Shown: positions 46,790 to 58,215 of the stretch, piece after piece | Numbering within the stretch: position 1 is the stretch's first letter | How the letters are laid out: every line of letters begins with the position of its first letter | DNA from: Halicephalobus mephisto | Lineage: Eukaryota; Nematoda; Chromadorea; Rhabditida; Panagrolaimidae | Direction of reading: 5' to 3' | NCBI GenBank assembly: GCA_009193035.1 | Contig: SWDT01000098.1 | Coordinates: 186,001-250,000 of the forward strand | DNA: 64,000 nt | Position numbers and translations under genes: made by a program | Notes under the pieces: generated by a model | The model's input: only the letters and a program-made list of their open reading frames with translations | Databases searched by the model: none | What the model was told of the DNA's origin: nothing

Positions 46790-47760
46790 AACATGGTACG
46801 ATCAATTATGCGTATTTCACAAAGAGGTGGAATCAGTTTATAACTAATGTAAGTAACTGTATTTGCTCCAAACACCCATATTTCATCTGCAGAACAAGTT
46901 CATGCAGCGTTGACAGTTACTCTTCGTACATTAGGACTAACAACATCCTTTTACAGCTAAAAAATTATTAATTGGAAGTTAAATGCATTGATAAAAGTAC
47001 ATCCATAACAGTAGTTATTCTAGTAGTTACATTAACATCACAAGTTGCCAGCATAGTCATATATCCGTTGACTCCTACTACTAAAATAATCGATGTTGGA
47101 ATAAATGAAATACCTTCATTTCCAGCAATCAAATTTACTTGTTCTGTGATAGAGATTACAAAAAGATGTGAAATAATTACGCAATTAATTCTTATTATCT
47201 GATTTCTATCAAATTTCCAAATGTTGTTATTGCATACTAATTGGGATATGACTTATCCATTTTCTATTACAACTCTGTCGACCAAGTCTAGCTGAAGGAT
47301 AATGATCGACTTGTTACCGGCCGGTCAGACAATTGAAATAATTGAATACCCATTCTCAATTTTATAAAAATCTCTGAAAATTGAATTATCCTCAACGAAA
47401 AATTTTTCTACAGGACGAATGTTGTACATCATGATGCATCTACAAATAATTCCTGTAGCTGCTGTTTTTCCTTGTAAACCCAGACTCCATTGTAGTAATC
47501 ATTAAATCTATATTAATCGGAGCCCTTGGACGTCGTTTTGGGATAAAAAATCAAAAGATTATGAATTCTTCATTTCTTTCTTCAATTTACTCCCATAACC
47601 ATGAATAATTCTGAATATCGTTGGCATCACGTAATAATAGTTTGTAGGTATCCATCTTGAGCTTCTGAGATGCTTATCCCAGAATCATCAGAAATTACTC
47701 CATCTTCCTCAACGAATCGTATTTGGTTAACATCAAATGTATACCAATTTATGGCTGAAA
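46790..47760 (-). pseudogene. Decayed secreted Cys-repeat gene, second dead copy
   Basis: Minus-strand pieces align in order with the intact paralogues. 47640-47760 reads DVNQIRFVEEDGVISDDSGI, then LQTIIT and a stop. 47200-47330 reads NGYSIISIV then a stop and QLVCNNNIW. 47000-47160 reads TEQVNLIAGNEGISFIPTSI then LATCDVN. 46800-46930 reads VSPNVRRVTVNAA then TGA and TCSADEIWVFGANTV. At least three in-frame stops and frame changes; missing cysteines. Confidence 0.65.
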
Positions 47761-48536
47761 ACAGCAGTTAAATGTTCTTGAGATTGGTTTTTACCGTGCA
47801 ATCTGTCTTTTTCTAGTCTTGCATTATCAACTGATGTAAAAAATGTAAATATTAACATTATGTGAGTTACCACATGGAGCTTTGCCTGTAATTTTCACAA
47901 TGTTTTGTAAATTTTAAGATGTTGAATCGAATAGTGTATGAAATTCCAAGATTCAGCTAGGTTAAGTGGATAAAAAATTATTTTGAAAATTTTTTTCAAT
48001 CGTGCTCGAAAAAAGTTAATAATTTGATTCATAAACGACTTTAGATGGTCTGTATATTATTTGATAGAGAATTGAATGACATTTATGATCAGTATATTAA
48101 TGTGTTTTCAAATTTCTTATAAATTAAATAATTATTTTTTTCAAACTCAATTATAAAAAAATTTTCAAAGTAATTTTTCATACACTAAATCTAATTGAAT
48201 CCTGGAATGTCATATACTGTTCGATTCATCATTCCAAAATCTACAAATCGTTGGGATTGTTACGGGTGAGACTCCGTGTGTTAATTAGCGAGAAAGACGA
48301 AGGACATGAAAGATAATTCTGATTGATTGATTTTGAATTCCTAATATCGGATAAGTTTTACATAAATCATATTATACATGAAATTTTAAAAAGAGTAAAT
48401 ACTTTACAATTATGAATGAGATTTGATATCTCTGGGAGAGACAAAACTTGATGCAACTTTATTTTAAAAATTACATGCAGAAATAAATAATCGTCAATTA
48501 TTTATTTGGATTAATTAATCTGATATTATATTGTTT
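47761..48536. other. Intergenic, nothing recognised
   Basis: AT-rich. May contain the decayed leader exon of the preceding pseudogene. Confidence 0.35.
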
Positions 48537-49343
48537 CTACGCGGCTATGCAGTTGATCTCGGTAATTGTTGTTGCTACTCCGTTCTCAATATACTTCCAT
48601 TCTCCGTTAACGCATTGAAGATCGGCAGTAATTTCACCTCCCGTAGGATTTTGGGGGCCTCCAATGACCATGTTGAACTGCATGAACACGGGTCCTCCGT
48701 TGGGAGAAGTAGGACAGATGGCTGTCAAAGTGAGACAACCGTCAGCATCGGTTGTGGGGCCTCTGGACGTAGCGCTTGCCGTGCCTTCACCCGTCATGGA
48801 GGTGAAGACGACATCTTCGGAGTTGCAAGTCGCACAATTTGGAAGGAACCCTAGGGCGCAGTTGACCTGCGTGATCTCCGTCGTAACTCCTGATTGAGTG
48901 TAGGTCCAAGCACCATGCATGCAAACGAGGGTGGCGTTGATCACAGAGACCATCTCTGCAGTAGGGCCTCCGAGACTGTTTTGGAACTGCAGAAGACACC
49001 GATCGCTCACGGGTTATCAAACCTCAAGTGGACCTACCTCCATGAATGTGTATCCATTGGGGATATGACTTGCATCGCATGTAGTAGTCATCCTCAGGCA
49101 CCCATCAGTACCCGCTACAGGGTTAGTTACGGTAGGAGTAATCGAATCCCTGTTGTTTCCTGGAACCAATCCCACTGAGGCAGGATCACAAGTGGCACAT
49201 GCTGAAAACTCTCGTCATCATCGGTATTCTGCAGTACCCCTACCTGATATCGTTCCTTCATCACTTCCTGCTGTTCCCATACACCCTTCCATCAGATGAA
49301 TCTCAAAAAGAACAAGTAATTTGACAAAGCACAATACATTCAT
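48537..49343 (-). CDS. Secreted two-domain Cys-repeat protein (DUF281/C6-like)
   Basis: Exons 49244-49343, 49038-49201 and 48537-48986 give 237 residues. The signal peptide MNVLCFVKLLVLFEIHLMEG precedes two domains. Domain 1 runs from CATCDPASVGLVPGNN through GCLRMTTTCDASHIPNGYTF, is cut by a phase-0 intron at ME/FQN, and ends LVCMHGAWTYTQ to ITQVNC. Domain 2 (CATCNSEDVVFTS to ITEINC) lies wholly in exon 3. The last two thirds are most similar to domains 3-4 of the gene at 26487-27886, including CNxxDVVFTSxMxEGT and the GGEITADLQCVNGEWKY-type repeat. No membrane segment after the leader, so it is probably secreted. Confidence 0.87.
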
Positions 49344-49379
49344 CCTGACAAATCTAGTTTAGACTACTTTCTTCCACCC

Positions 49380-49386
49380 TTTTATA
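49380..49386 (-). promoter_or_regulatory. TATA box of the two-domain Cys-repeat gene
   Basis: CGTATAAAAGG on the minus strand, 37-43 bp upstream of the ATG at 49343. Confidence 0.65.
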
Positions 49387-50616
49387 CGGTCTTAATTTTA
49401 GAAATGAGTTCCACTTTCGTTTTCAAATATCTCAAGAGTCACGATATTTTTCCATGGAAAATTTGAATTATCAAATCAGTCTTACTTTAAGCAAGAAAAC
49501 GGTTTTGGAAGTTTTGATTTATGAACAATATTTCATAAGTGATTTGATGAATTTGGGCTTTTTTGATTTTGCTTAATTTTTAGATTGCAACAAAGGAAGG
49601 AAAATCCATGTAGTTCATTAAATAAAAGAAAATTTTAAAGCAACTTTTTCAAGACCTGAAACTTTCGGAATTTCTTTTAATCTAATTATTTTTATAATTT
49701 GCAACTTTCCATTTAGTAAATTATTTTTTAAAAATTACCGTGAAAATTGCAAAAAATTTTGCGAAACTTGTTTCTGAATTGATTTTTAACTTCTTCAAAC
49801 TTTCACAGTAGGATTATTGTGAGCATTTTTAAATTTCAAAATACTCTAAAAATTAAAGCAAAAACATTTGGGAATTTTCCACTATGACTATTTTCCGAAA
49901 AATAACATTTTTATTTTATGTATTTTTTTATAATTAAGATTATCAAATTTTTAAATACGTGACTTTTTTGAGTTTGATATATTTCAATTTTGATGTACAT
50001 TTTTTCGTTATTTAACCCAGCATTTAATTCCAAAATGACTTGAATTTCCAGATATTTCTTATTGAAAAAAAAAGTATTTAACTTTCGACAATTGACATTA
50101 ATAATATCAGAGATCGAATTTATTGCAAATTCAACAAAAAATGAAAAAATAAAAGTAGAAATGTAAATTTAGCATTGGTCTCAACACGAATGAATCCTTT
50201 ACTTGAGTCCAATGTAATAATGTTACTCAAATTGATCGTTTTTGATAAATTTTTAAAACTAAAATTTGCATTTTCGTTAACTAGTTAATTATAAAAGTGA
50301 TTGTTGTTGTTCCTAAAGTTGGTCCTTGGTAGTATGAGAAAATAGGAACCACGAATAACAGGGACCACTGGTAATAACAAATTTTATATCAAAATTGGAA
50401 TACAAAGCAAACAATAACAACGTGATATCCGTTTTCTTACGGTATGTCACGTACGAACAATTTCTGCGTCAGTCGTGTCGGGACCAACTTATATTTCAAC
50501 AATTACGTAATATCATAAATAGTAATAAAAACATTCAGAACCCATTGAAAATTGCGTCAGAAAAGCTACACTGTTATGCATGTTGAGGCCAAAGTTAAAC
50601 AACCTGATCCGTTCCA
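49387..50616. other. Intergenic, nothing recognised
   Basis: Very AT-rich. The 63-codon frame at 50395-50586 has no splice support. Confidence 0.45.
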
Positions 50617-51736
50617 TCAAACTCCGGCGTGACAACTGATTTCTTTGATCTCCCCGAAGGTCGTATCTTTTGCAAGATACCATTTATGATTTTTGCAAGT
50701 CAATCTTGCGGACAATTGGGGGCGTTTGGATCCTAGGGAGTGCAAGACATGCTCGCCTTGGTTGAACATCATGAAGGATATTTTATCCTTGTCCGTTTTG
50801 GGACAGAAGACGGTGAGAGTTTTACAGTAATGACCATCCTCTTTGTAGTTCCGGAATTTGGGGGTCGATTCCGAGGTCTTTCCGGATAAAACCAAATCAG
50901 AAGGCTCGCAGGTGGCACAGGTAGGATCTCCGAACAAGGTCCCCTCTATATTACAAATGACCTTCTTGACTTCGAACGTTCTTTTCCTGTCAGAATACAT
51001 CCAGGACCCTTTCTTGCACGTGAGATCGACTTCAATTATCTTTGCCCCTTCAGAAGGACCGGGAAGTTCGTCTTGGAACTGAAATTAATCGTAAAAATAA
51101 AAGCTATTTGGTGAAATTAATTTACCTCCATGTACGCGAACGCGTGACGATCGTAATGCGGGGCATTGCAGGTGACTTTCAACCTCAAGCAGCCGTTTTT
51201 ATCTGGACTTTGGGCTTTGATCCAAGGAATTATCTTGTCCCGAAAGTTACCCCGTCTTTTTTCCACTTGAGACTGATCACAGCTGGTGCAATCTGTAAGA
51301 GGATCGTAAAAAACAAAGTTTATTGATGAAAGTAAAGCACTTGGGATTTTTTCCTTGAAACAAAACCGGATATTTTATCTTTATAAAAATCTAAAGTAGT
51401 TGTTATAAAACTCCGAAAATAATCTCAACACAAATTTTCGAAATTTTATTTTTAGGTAACATCAAATTCGAAAAATTTAAAAATAACAAATTGGAAAATT
51501 TTTCATTATTAAAAATATATTCTAATTTCTTTGAAATATTTTTAAGCATATTTGTCTTAAAACTGAAATTTTTAAAATTTAATGGTTATCTTTCTTCCAG
51601 CACGAAAAATTCCAAATTTACCTTTATCAATCGCGTTTTTCCTGATCCCCACACATGGTTCGCCGGTTTTCAAGAGCGAAATAAGGAAAAATACGGAAAA
51701 AGTACTCCACAACCTTCGTCTCCGCAAATTCGTCAT
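50617..51736 (-). CDS. Secreted two-domain Cys-repeat protein, diverged (DUF281/C6-like)
   Basis: Exons 51622-51736, 51126-51292 and 50617-51078 give 247 residues. The leader MTNLRRRRLWSTFSVFFLIS is followed by LLKTGEPCVG. Domain 1 starts DCTSCDQSQVEKRRGN, has GCLRLKVTCNAPHYDRHAFA, the phase-0 intron at YME/FQD, and ends LTCKKGSWMY to VKKVIC. Domain 2 (CATCEPSDLVLSGKTSESTP to IKEISC) is in exon 3. It is Lys/Arg-richer than its relatives, which gives it a basic charge, and domain 2 has an extra cysteine pair (HYCKTLTVFC). The first intron is 329 bp, longer than in the paralogues. Confidence 0.85.
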
Positions 51737-51768
51737 TTTGGTGAACTAGAAGACACTTTTTTCTTTCA

Positions 51769-51775
51769 TTTTATA
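51769..51775 (-). promoter_or_regulatory. TATA box of the diverged two-domain Cys-repeat gene
   Basis: GTCTATAAAATG on the minus strand, 33-39 bp upstream of the ATG at 51736. Confidence 0.65.
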
Positions 51776-52139
51776 GACTGGAATCACTCTTCAGATATTC
51801 TTTGAGCGATCACATTAGTATCCTGGAATGATCATTCCGGATTTTGATAAAAATCCAGATATTCAAGGAAGTAGATAGAATTGCAATGGAGTTGACCATG
51901 TAAATCCGGATATGACGTAGAAAATTTCTTCCAAAATAGCATCATTCGAGGAAAGTAATCAAAAAAAAGATTTTTGAATTGGCGCCATGCTTGGCAAAAC
52001 GTAATCAAAATTGGTTCCCACGCTCCCGCATCCTCGAACGGTAAAAACGGTCCAAAAAGACAAATTTATTTATGCTTTTCATTTATCTCGCTCTTGTCTG
52101 TTGGTTTCAACATCCCAGCTTGAGCTTGGTGATCCCAAA

Positions 52140-53276
52140 AGTGAGTTGATATATTTTTCTATCTTATTTATTCATTAGTACCTTTTCAGTGGCTTTAACC
52201 AGGGTTTACATAGGTAATCTCGATTTTGGGGCAAATTCACGCGATGTTGAACGGTTTTTCGATGGATACGGTCGAATCATGGATGTCAAGGTGAAGAAGG
52301 GATTTGCTTTCGTGGAATTCGAAAGCACCAAACGTGCTGAGGACGCTGTTCGACATTTGAATCAAAAGAAACTGCTTGGACGAATGTAGGTTGTTTTCAG
52401 AATTTTCAAGATCATTTTGTCTGGTTTTCAGTGTCAAAGTGCAGCTTGCGAAAGGTCCTGTGTATTCTCCAATTCGTCGTCATAGAAGTCGCTCGAGATC
52501 TCGATCCCGAATACGTAGTACAAGAAGGGACAGTGATAACCATCGGAATTTCTCAACCTACGAGGGGATACGGGCAAAGTCTCCGATTCACCGACGCGAC
52601 TACGAACGGTCCCCTCTTAGACGACGAGAATACTCCCGCGAAAGAAGCCCACATCATCGTCGTGATGGTTCCCGTGAAAGATCCAGAGAACGAAGGCATA
52701 AGAGACGTCTTGATTCTAGAAACGACCATTCTAGTTCCGTCTCCAATAGAAAACGAGTCAGGTCTCCATCGGAGTGAGTGCTTGTCCATTGGCTATCCTA
52801 ATCCCACTACTTACAGATCCTCCGACTCCAGAAGTCCTCGCCCTCGTCTGAAGCTCGGATTGGTTGAACGTATTCGTCTTAGAGAAGCACTCAAGAAACA
52901 CCAATTCGAAGATGGAGAAGTCCTGAGTGAGATTGAAGAACTGAATCTGAACAAGAGACTAAAGTCATGCACTCCAAAAGCTGATCGAGAGGTTTCTCGA
53001 AGTCCTGCAACGGCTTCTTCTTCTTCTGAAACTATCAAGATAGGATCCATTGAAGCTGCTCCTGAAGTGAATTCGGAGGTAGAGGAAGTCAAAGAAAAGA
53101 ACAAGGTCATCATCAAAAGTCCGATTTCTGAAGAAGAGGGAGACTTTACTGACGATGAACCCACTATAGACAGACTCTCCCTCCAGATAGAAGAATCCAC
53201 TCCCTTGACGGACCCAGAGGAACTCAAGGCTTGTGCTTCTCGTTCCAGTGACCGTGAGCTCTCCGTCGAAGTCTAG
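52140..53276 (+). CDS. SR-type splicing factor (RRM plus RS domain), start codon split by an intron
   Basis: Coding exons are A52140, 52190-52385, 52432-52773 and 52817-53276, giving 332 residues. The initiator ATG is split: A ends the first exon (GATCCCAAAA/GTGAGT) and TG begins the second (TTTTCAG/TGGCTTTA). Residues 4-70 form one RRM (RVYIGNLDFG as RNP2, KGFAFVEF as RNP1, GRIVKVQLAKG end). An Arg/Ser-rich tract follows (RRHRSRSRSRSRIRSTRRDS and onward to about 175). The C-terminal ~150 residues are acidic and Ser-rich (SEEEGDFTDDEPT). SR proteins of this layout bind exonic enhancers and assemble the spliceosome in the nucleus; it resembles the nematode rsp genes, but the exact orthologue is not fixed. 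Convergent with the PAP2 gene, 111 bp away. Confidence 0.88.
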
Positions 53277-53387
53277 AACCTAAGTATATGTCCTGCATTG
53301 ATGTTACGGGTAATTAGTTATTTTACTTTATTTAACCAAATTATTAGGTTGGAAATTAGACCCGAATTGTTGTCGTTTGTCCTTTGA

Positions 53388-56300
53388 TTACACGACTAGA
53401 GAATCGTTGGCTGAAAAAACATTTTTACTGAGTTAGGTAGATTTTTAGACTTACACATGACTTTCTTGTCCTTCTCGTATTGGTTCTCGTCTCGTTCGTT
53501 AAATAGCTTGGCACAGAAAATGGCAACAACGATGGAAAGAGTCATCCCAACGATAATCCCGACAATCACATCTTCTGGGTGATGATTGTGATCAACAATT
53601 CTGGAGAAACCGATAAACAAGGCAGCAGAGAGGAGTATGACTTGAAGGAGGATCGGCCCAACTTTGAAAACAGTCTTCCCGACAAGTCTGGCTTGAATGT
53701 ATAATACAGCAAATATCGCAGATGCCATGGATAAACTGGCGTGTCCGCTGAAGAAACTGAGATGGGCTTCTTGGATCATATGACTGTTAGTCCCAGTGCA
53801 GTTGTAGGCACTTTCGTCGAAGTAGGTAGGAGTGTCAAAGCAGTTTTTGAGATCGATGTTCGGTTTACAAGCTTCGAGGTAGTAGGGACGGAAGCGTCCA
53901 ACGCTGAACTTCGCAGTAGCGGTCAAGGCCCACGTAGACATGAAAGCAACCTAGAAAGAATGGTTTTCAGTAAACATTGGTATATTGCTGTTCGTTGTTA
54001 CATCACAATAGTAACAAAGCTTTAGAAAAGTGTTGGTTCATCTGCGCTATTTCATCAACAAGATACATTCAAGAAACAGAAAAATTTGGATAATATTGAC
54101 ATATAAAATCTTGCGCAAATAAATGAAATCCCAACATGGGAAAAGTGGTACCAAACAACTGGGACTTGGTAGAAGCTGGTGAAATTAATACAGGGACGCA
54201 AAAACTCACATGAAACCATCCGGCGAAAATGACTATTCTGATGCCCAATCTCGCTCCTTTTCCGCGGAATCTTTCGTATTGAGAATAGAATCTTCCAGGA
54301 TCGTACTTTAGCAATCTGTACATCTCTGTAAAAATGACAGGCAAGAATCCACAGGCGTAGATAAAGACGACGAGCCAGAAAATAGGGACTATTTCTTCTT
54401 CTTTGTGCAGTCGGATCGAGAGATCGTTGCAGAAGAATCCACGGCTTGGTGGACCTCGGATTCTGAAAGCACCTTCGAAACCAAATCCGAGAACATAGAG
54501 AAGGATCCCTTCGATGATTATCAGCTTGACAGGAAGAGGCAAGGGCGATTCCACCATGGCTCGACTTCTCCGGTTCTGGAAACGTTAATGTCAGTTCAAA
54601 TAAATAAAAACGATTGGTTTATATATCAAATTCGTATGCACAATGGAAATCATCGAAAAAATAAATATTATGAATCACCAACACGACAGCAAGATTGAAA
54701 CGGATTATGTTTTACAAATAAAAAATGACGAGTCGACTGATAAAATGGCCATTTGTTCCTTTTTCAGTTTTATAAAGATCAAAACGATGACGAATTAACT
54801 GGTAAAATGGCCGTTTTTCTTCTTTTCGATATTTTCCAAAAACCAAAAGACTAGACTTAACTGGTAAAACAACCATTTTTTTGAATAAAAAGTTAAACAA
54901 GTTTAAAAATGATCCTGCAGCGAATTTTTCAAACAATTTTTATTTTTTTGAATTAGAAATTAAAAAAACTAAATGTCGACCAGTTAAAAAACGAAATTGT
55001 TTTGCAATTAGACTTGAACATTGAGTTTCTGGAATGAAGACGCGAAACTACCCATATTTCATCGAAAAAGCTGCGAAAATCCCTGCAATCCGGACGTAAA
55101 CAAAAAAATCGAACTTTGTTCAACAGACGAAGGTTAAAAAATAAAATTTTCAATTAAAAAATGGTGATGGAGAAGACTAATCGATGCCACTGGGTCCACG
55201 TCACTGCACAGCATTGGAGCTGTTTAAGTAATGACTCAGGAGTGACGATTTTTAAAATCGAAATATAATTTTTTCGTAGATTTTCAAATAAGTTATAAGA
55301 CAGATCTTAAAAAGGACCAAAGTCGAGAGGTTAACTTTTGACTGATCTGTCAACAAAACTCCTTTTCAAACGGATTTGACTGGTTGAAAAATAGGAAAAT
55401 CGATGGATTTCCTGATTTTCCAATCTAAATTGAAAAAAGGATATTTCGAGAATTATTTGCAAATAAATCCAAACAAAATATTACTGTAAAATCAAAAACA
55501 TTTTTGAAACATGAATTTTTGGTTTTTATTAAAAATCCTTCCTTAAAAAATTAAAAATAAGATTTGTTACTTATGCAGTATGGACTCCCTCTGGCGGCGG
55601 GGTAGACACAACTTCTTAATAGCTCTTTATCTAACGATATCTATTATATATAAAAACACTAAAAACAATTTCAAAATTGGCGGCAATCGCTACTGTTTTA
55701 ACAAGGACTTTCGCGGTAGGAATTCTCATTCGGTTCTATCTCATTTTCGAAATTCTGGAAGTTTTCAGAAATCTTCAGAATTCTTATTTTTAGAAAATCC
55801 CAGGTTTCCGCTAGATTCTGGAAAGTCCCAAAAATTCCCAAGTGATTCTAGAAATTTTCAGAAGTTCCTACACAGTTTTCGGAAATTCTAAAAACCTGGT
55901 AGATTCAGAAAATTATAAAAAATTACGAAATTCTACATTTGAAAGAATGATGAAGGCTTTATTTTTTCTTTTTAGTGTATAAAAAATAATTTTTTCCCAA
56001 AATATTTTTCGCGAAAAAAATAAAACCACAAAAAAGCGTAACTTTTGGCTTCTTAACAGTTGCGAAATATGGCAAAAATGTAACATAATCGTTATATTTT
56101 TATGAATATTTGGCATTTGTGGTGGAAATTAAAACTTAATAGTGATAGTTTTCATTTGTTATTGGACCAAAAGTTACGCTTTTTTGTGTACCACAGAGCA
56201 CATCAATGGCCTGTTTCTGATCTTGTGAGCAACTGCCGGGCTTAAAAGACAGAACAACCCATAAATCTAATTGTACAAGGGGAAATCTAGATTTTGATTG

Positions 56301-57342
56301 ACAGTATATAAGTGGATTTTCGGAAAAAATTAATTTCAGTCGTAAAATACCATAGAAGTTTAAAAATGAAAACTTTGTCCCGATGAAATAAATATCAATG
56401 ATTATAAAAATTAATAAAAAAAAATACTTTTGAAATTCAATTTTCAGCAATGATTTTTGGAAATATTATAAAAATTAAAAACATGGGATGAAACTAAAAA
56501 TTGTCCTAACACGAATTTAAAGTTTTCCAGTTAAGACCGGAAATTATGAAATTTAGTGTTTTTGTAGTTTTATTAGGTCCTAAAAGAATCTATTAAATTA
56601 TGAATCTTATAAAAATTAGAAATTTGTATAATAAAATTCTAAAAAGTTTTGACATAAATTTTGAGCACTTTCCAGTTGAGATCGGAAATTGTAAAATTCA
56701 GTGTTGATATACTTTTTTGTTTCAAACAGCATCCAATAAACTCTGAGGAATTCCAGGATCTTCTACGGTATTCTGTAGTCTTAGCCAAAGATCATAAATA
56801 AGGAAATTTCGCAAAAACAAAGAACTGTGATCGATTATGTGACATTTCTGTCCCAAGTATTCATGCTCCAATTTTAGAGTTGGGACTGAACAAAAATCAC
56901 TTACAATAAGACGATCGAATTCATAGATTCCGAATCTAAAATCAAAAGTTAACTTTCAGAATTCAGGATTCCGAAGACTAACTCTGAATTTTAAAAATAT
57001 CAAAAATTTTACATTAAACCTTTTTTTAAAAAGTTGAAAATTATCTAAAATGGCTTTTGAAATATTATATAAACGATGTAAAGTTATTGGAAATGGTTTT
57101 TTGCTTTTGATTTTTAAATTAAAGTCGTAAAAACTGGAGCATAAATGTTCGGGACAGAAACGTTTGATCACGTTGTGATCGTTCCACAAGAATCGACAAT
57201 TCCAATTTAAAAAACTTACTCGTCTACTTCCACTACTGGGTCGTCTGTTGATTGATCGGAGGTTAGAACTGCTTGTAGTCGTTGGTCTGTCTTCATTTTC
57301 CGTCGATGAATCACTCAATAAAGCAACCTGGTCTCGTCTCAT
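53388..57342 (-). CDS. PAP2-family lipid phosphate phosphatase
   Basis: Exons 57220-57342, 54210-54575, 53455-53950 and 53388-53410 give 335 residues. The three catalytic motifs are intact: KFSVGRFRP (C1), SFFSGHAS (C2) and SRIVDHNHHPEDV (C3). Six membrane helices begin at LIIIEGILLYVLGFGFEG. Such integral phosphatases act on phosphatidic acid, lysophosphatidate and similar lipids at the plasma membrane or ER. The last intron (GTAAGT to TTTTTTCAG) ends the protein in SNDSLVV. The 5' exon (RRDQVALLSDSSTENEDRPT, ending SSGSRR) joins in phase 0 across a 2.6-kb intron to NRRSRAMVESPLP. This is inferred; a shorter protein could start at ATG 54557 (288 residues). N-glycosylation sites (YNCTG) lie between helices, as in the family. 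Confidence 0.86.
54727..54905. repeat. Three diverged ~61-bp tandem repeats
   Basis: GACGAGTCGACTGATAAAAT at 54727, GACGAATTAACTGGTAAAAT at 54789 and GACTAGACTTAACTGGTAAA at 54849 start successive similar units. They lie in the long first intron of the PAP2 gene. Confidence 0.6.
55577..55745 (+). repeat. Dispersed ~168-bp repeat, copy 2
   Basis: Near-identical to the minus strand of 34497-34666 (core CTGGCGGCGGGGTAGACACA and ACAATTTC-AAATTGGCGGCA). Located in the long PAP2 intron. Confidence 0.75.
56027..56188. mobile_element. MITE with perfect 22-bp terminal inverted repeats
   Basis: The left end CACAAAAAAGCGTAACTTTT(GG) at 56027-56048 is the exact reverse complement of 56167-56188. The element is 162 bp and non-coding, inserted in the long PAP2 intron. 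A worn copy lies at 41615-41778. Target duplication is not certain (possibly ACC or a shorter motif). Confidence 0.88.
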
Positions 57343-58060
57343 GTTCCGAGTTGTCGGTTTTGTAAAAATATTTTTTAACTTTTACAGTTGATGAAAAATA
57401 ATAATATTTACTGTATCCTTGAGTCCGAATGAGACAGAATTAATTAACAGTCAATAAGGAGTGAAATAATCCAGGTAGCTATCGATTCGACAGCATTCCG
57501 GTAAGAGAAGAAAGTTCCGCTGAAAGGAACTGAGTAGACAGCCGGCTGGAAGTAATCAATATTTTTCACTGCAATTCATGAGCGAACATGTCTGGCGGAG
57601 ATTTGAGGGTGTTAAAAAGGAATTAAAACTATTATTTACTTTTAAATTTAGTCGTTTATTCCGAACAGAATTTTCCAATAAAACCAAATACAGTTACTTT
57701 TGGTTTTCCCTTCAGGACATTTTTGTTGGTTTCGACATCAAAGACCAATCCAAAGGTCACCAAAGTTCAATTTTAGAAATTTTGGGTGGGTATCCATTCT
57801 GGTATCAAAACGTGGACAATTCCAGTTCGGTAGTAACAAGGTAACCTTGTGGTTTGTGATGAATGAGAAATTGATTTTTGTCGTATATTCATTTTGTGCA
57901 TGGAAAACCTACTAGTTCATTTTCCATGCACAAAGTAGCCTTAGGGTTTGTGACCAATGAGAAGTTTACTTTCCGAAGTATGTTAATTTTATTGTTAAAA
58001 ATTCATTTTAAAGGTTAAAAGTGAATTTGTTTCGAAAATTAAAAATATCAGTTACCTCAA
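57343..58060. other. Region between PAP2 and the ferroportin pair
   Basis: The first ~150 bp should hold the PAP2 promoter (no TATA box seen). A + strand frame at 57578-57844 (88 codons) has no proven start or splice sites. Confidence 0.35.
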
Positions 58061-58215
58061 TAGAGACCACTGTTCCGTCGTAGTTCGGTCCGAGGAACAC
58101 TTGGGTATTTTGCTAACTGGCCATTCTGGCTTTTCCGTGACTTTGTTTAGTTTTACGTTCATTTTTTAAAAGTTTTGTGCATTTTATTTTTATTTCATTA
58201 TATGGCAAATATAGA
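58061..58215 (+). promoter_or_regulatory. Upstream block of ferroportin copy 1, duplicated upstream of copy 2
   Basis: GAGACCACTGTTCC, AGGAACACT-GGGT, and CTTTTCC-TGACT to TGCATTTTATTTTTATTT are shared with 61672-61815, about 100-250 bp before each gene. Probably promoter or 5' UTR sequence carried along in the duplication. I see no iron-responsive hairpin (CAGUGN loop) in it. Confidence 0.5.

Noticed and set aside
53396..53460. Read-through C-terminus of the PAP2 protein (CKSKNLPNSVKMFFQ)
   Set aside because: A strong GTAAGT donor and TTTTTTCAG acceptor flank exactly this stretch, and splicing gives a clean short end.
57578..57844. Plus-strand 88-codon frame upstream of ferroportin
   Set aside because: First ATG lacks context, no splice support, not repeated upstream of ferroportin copy 2.
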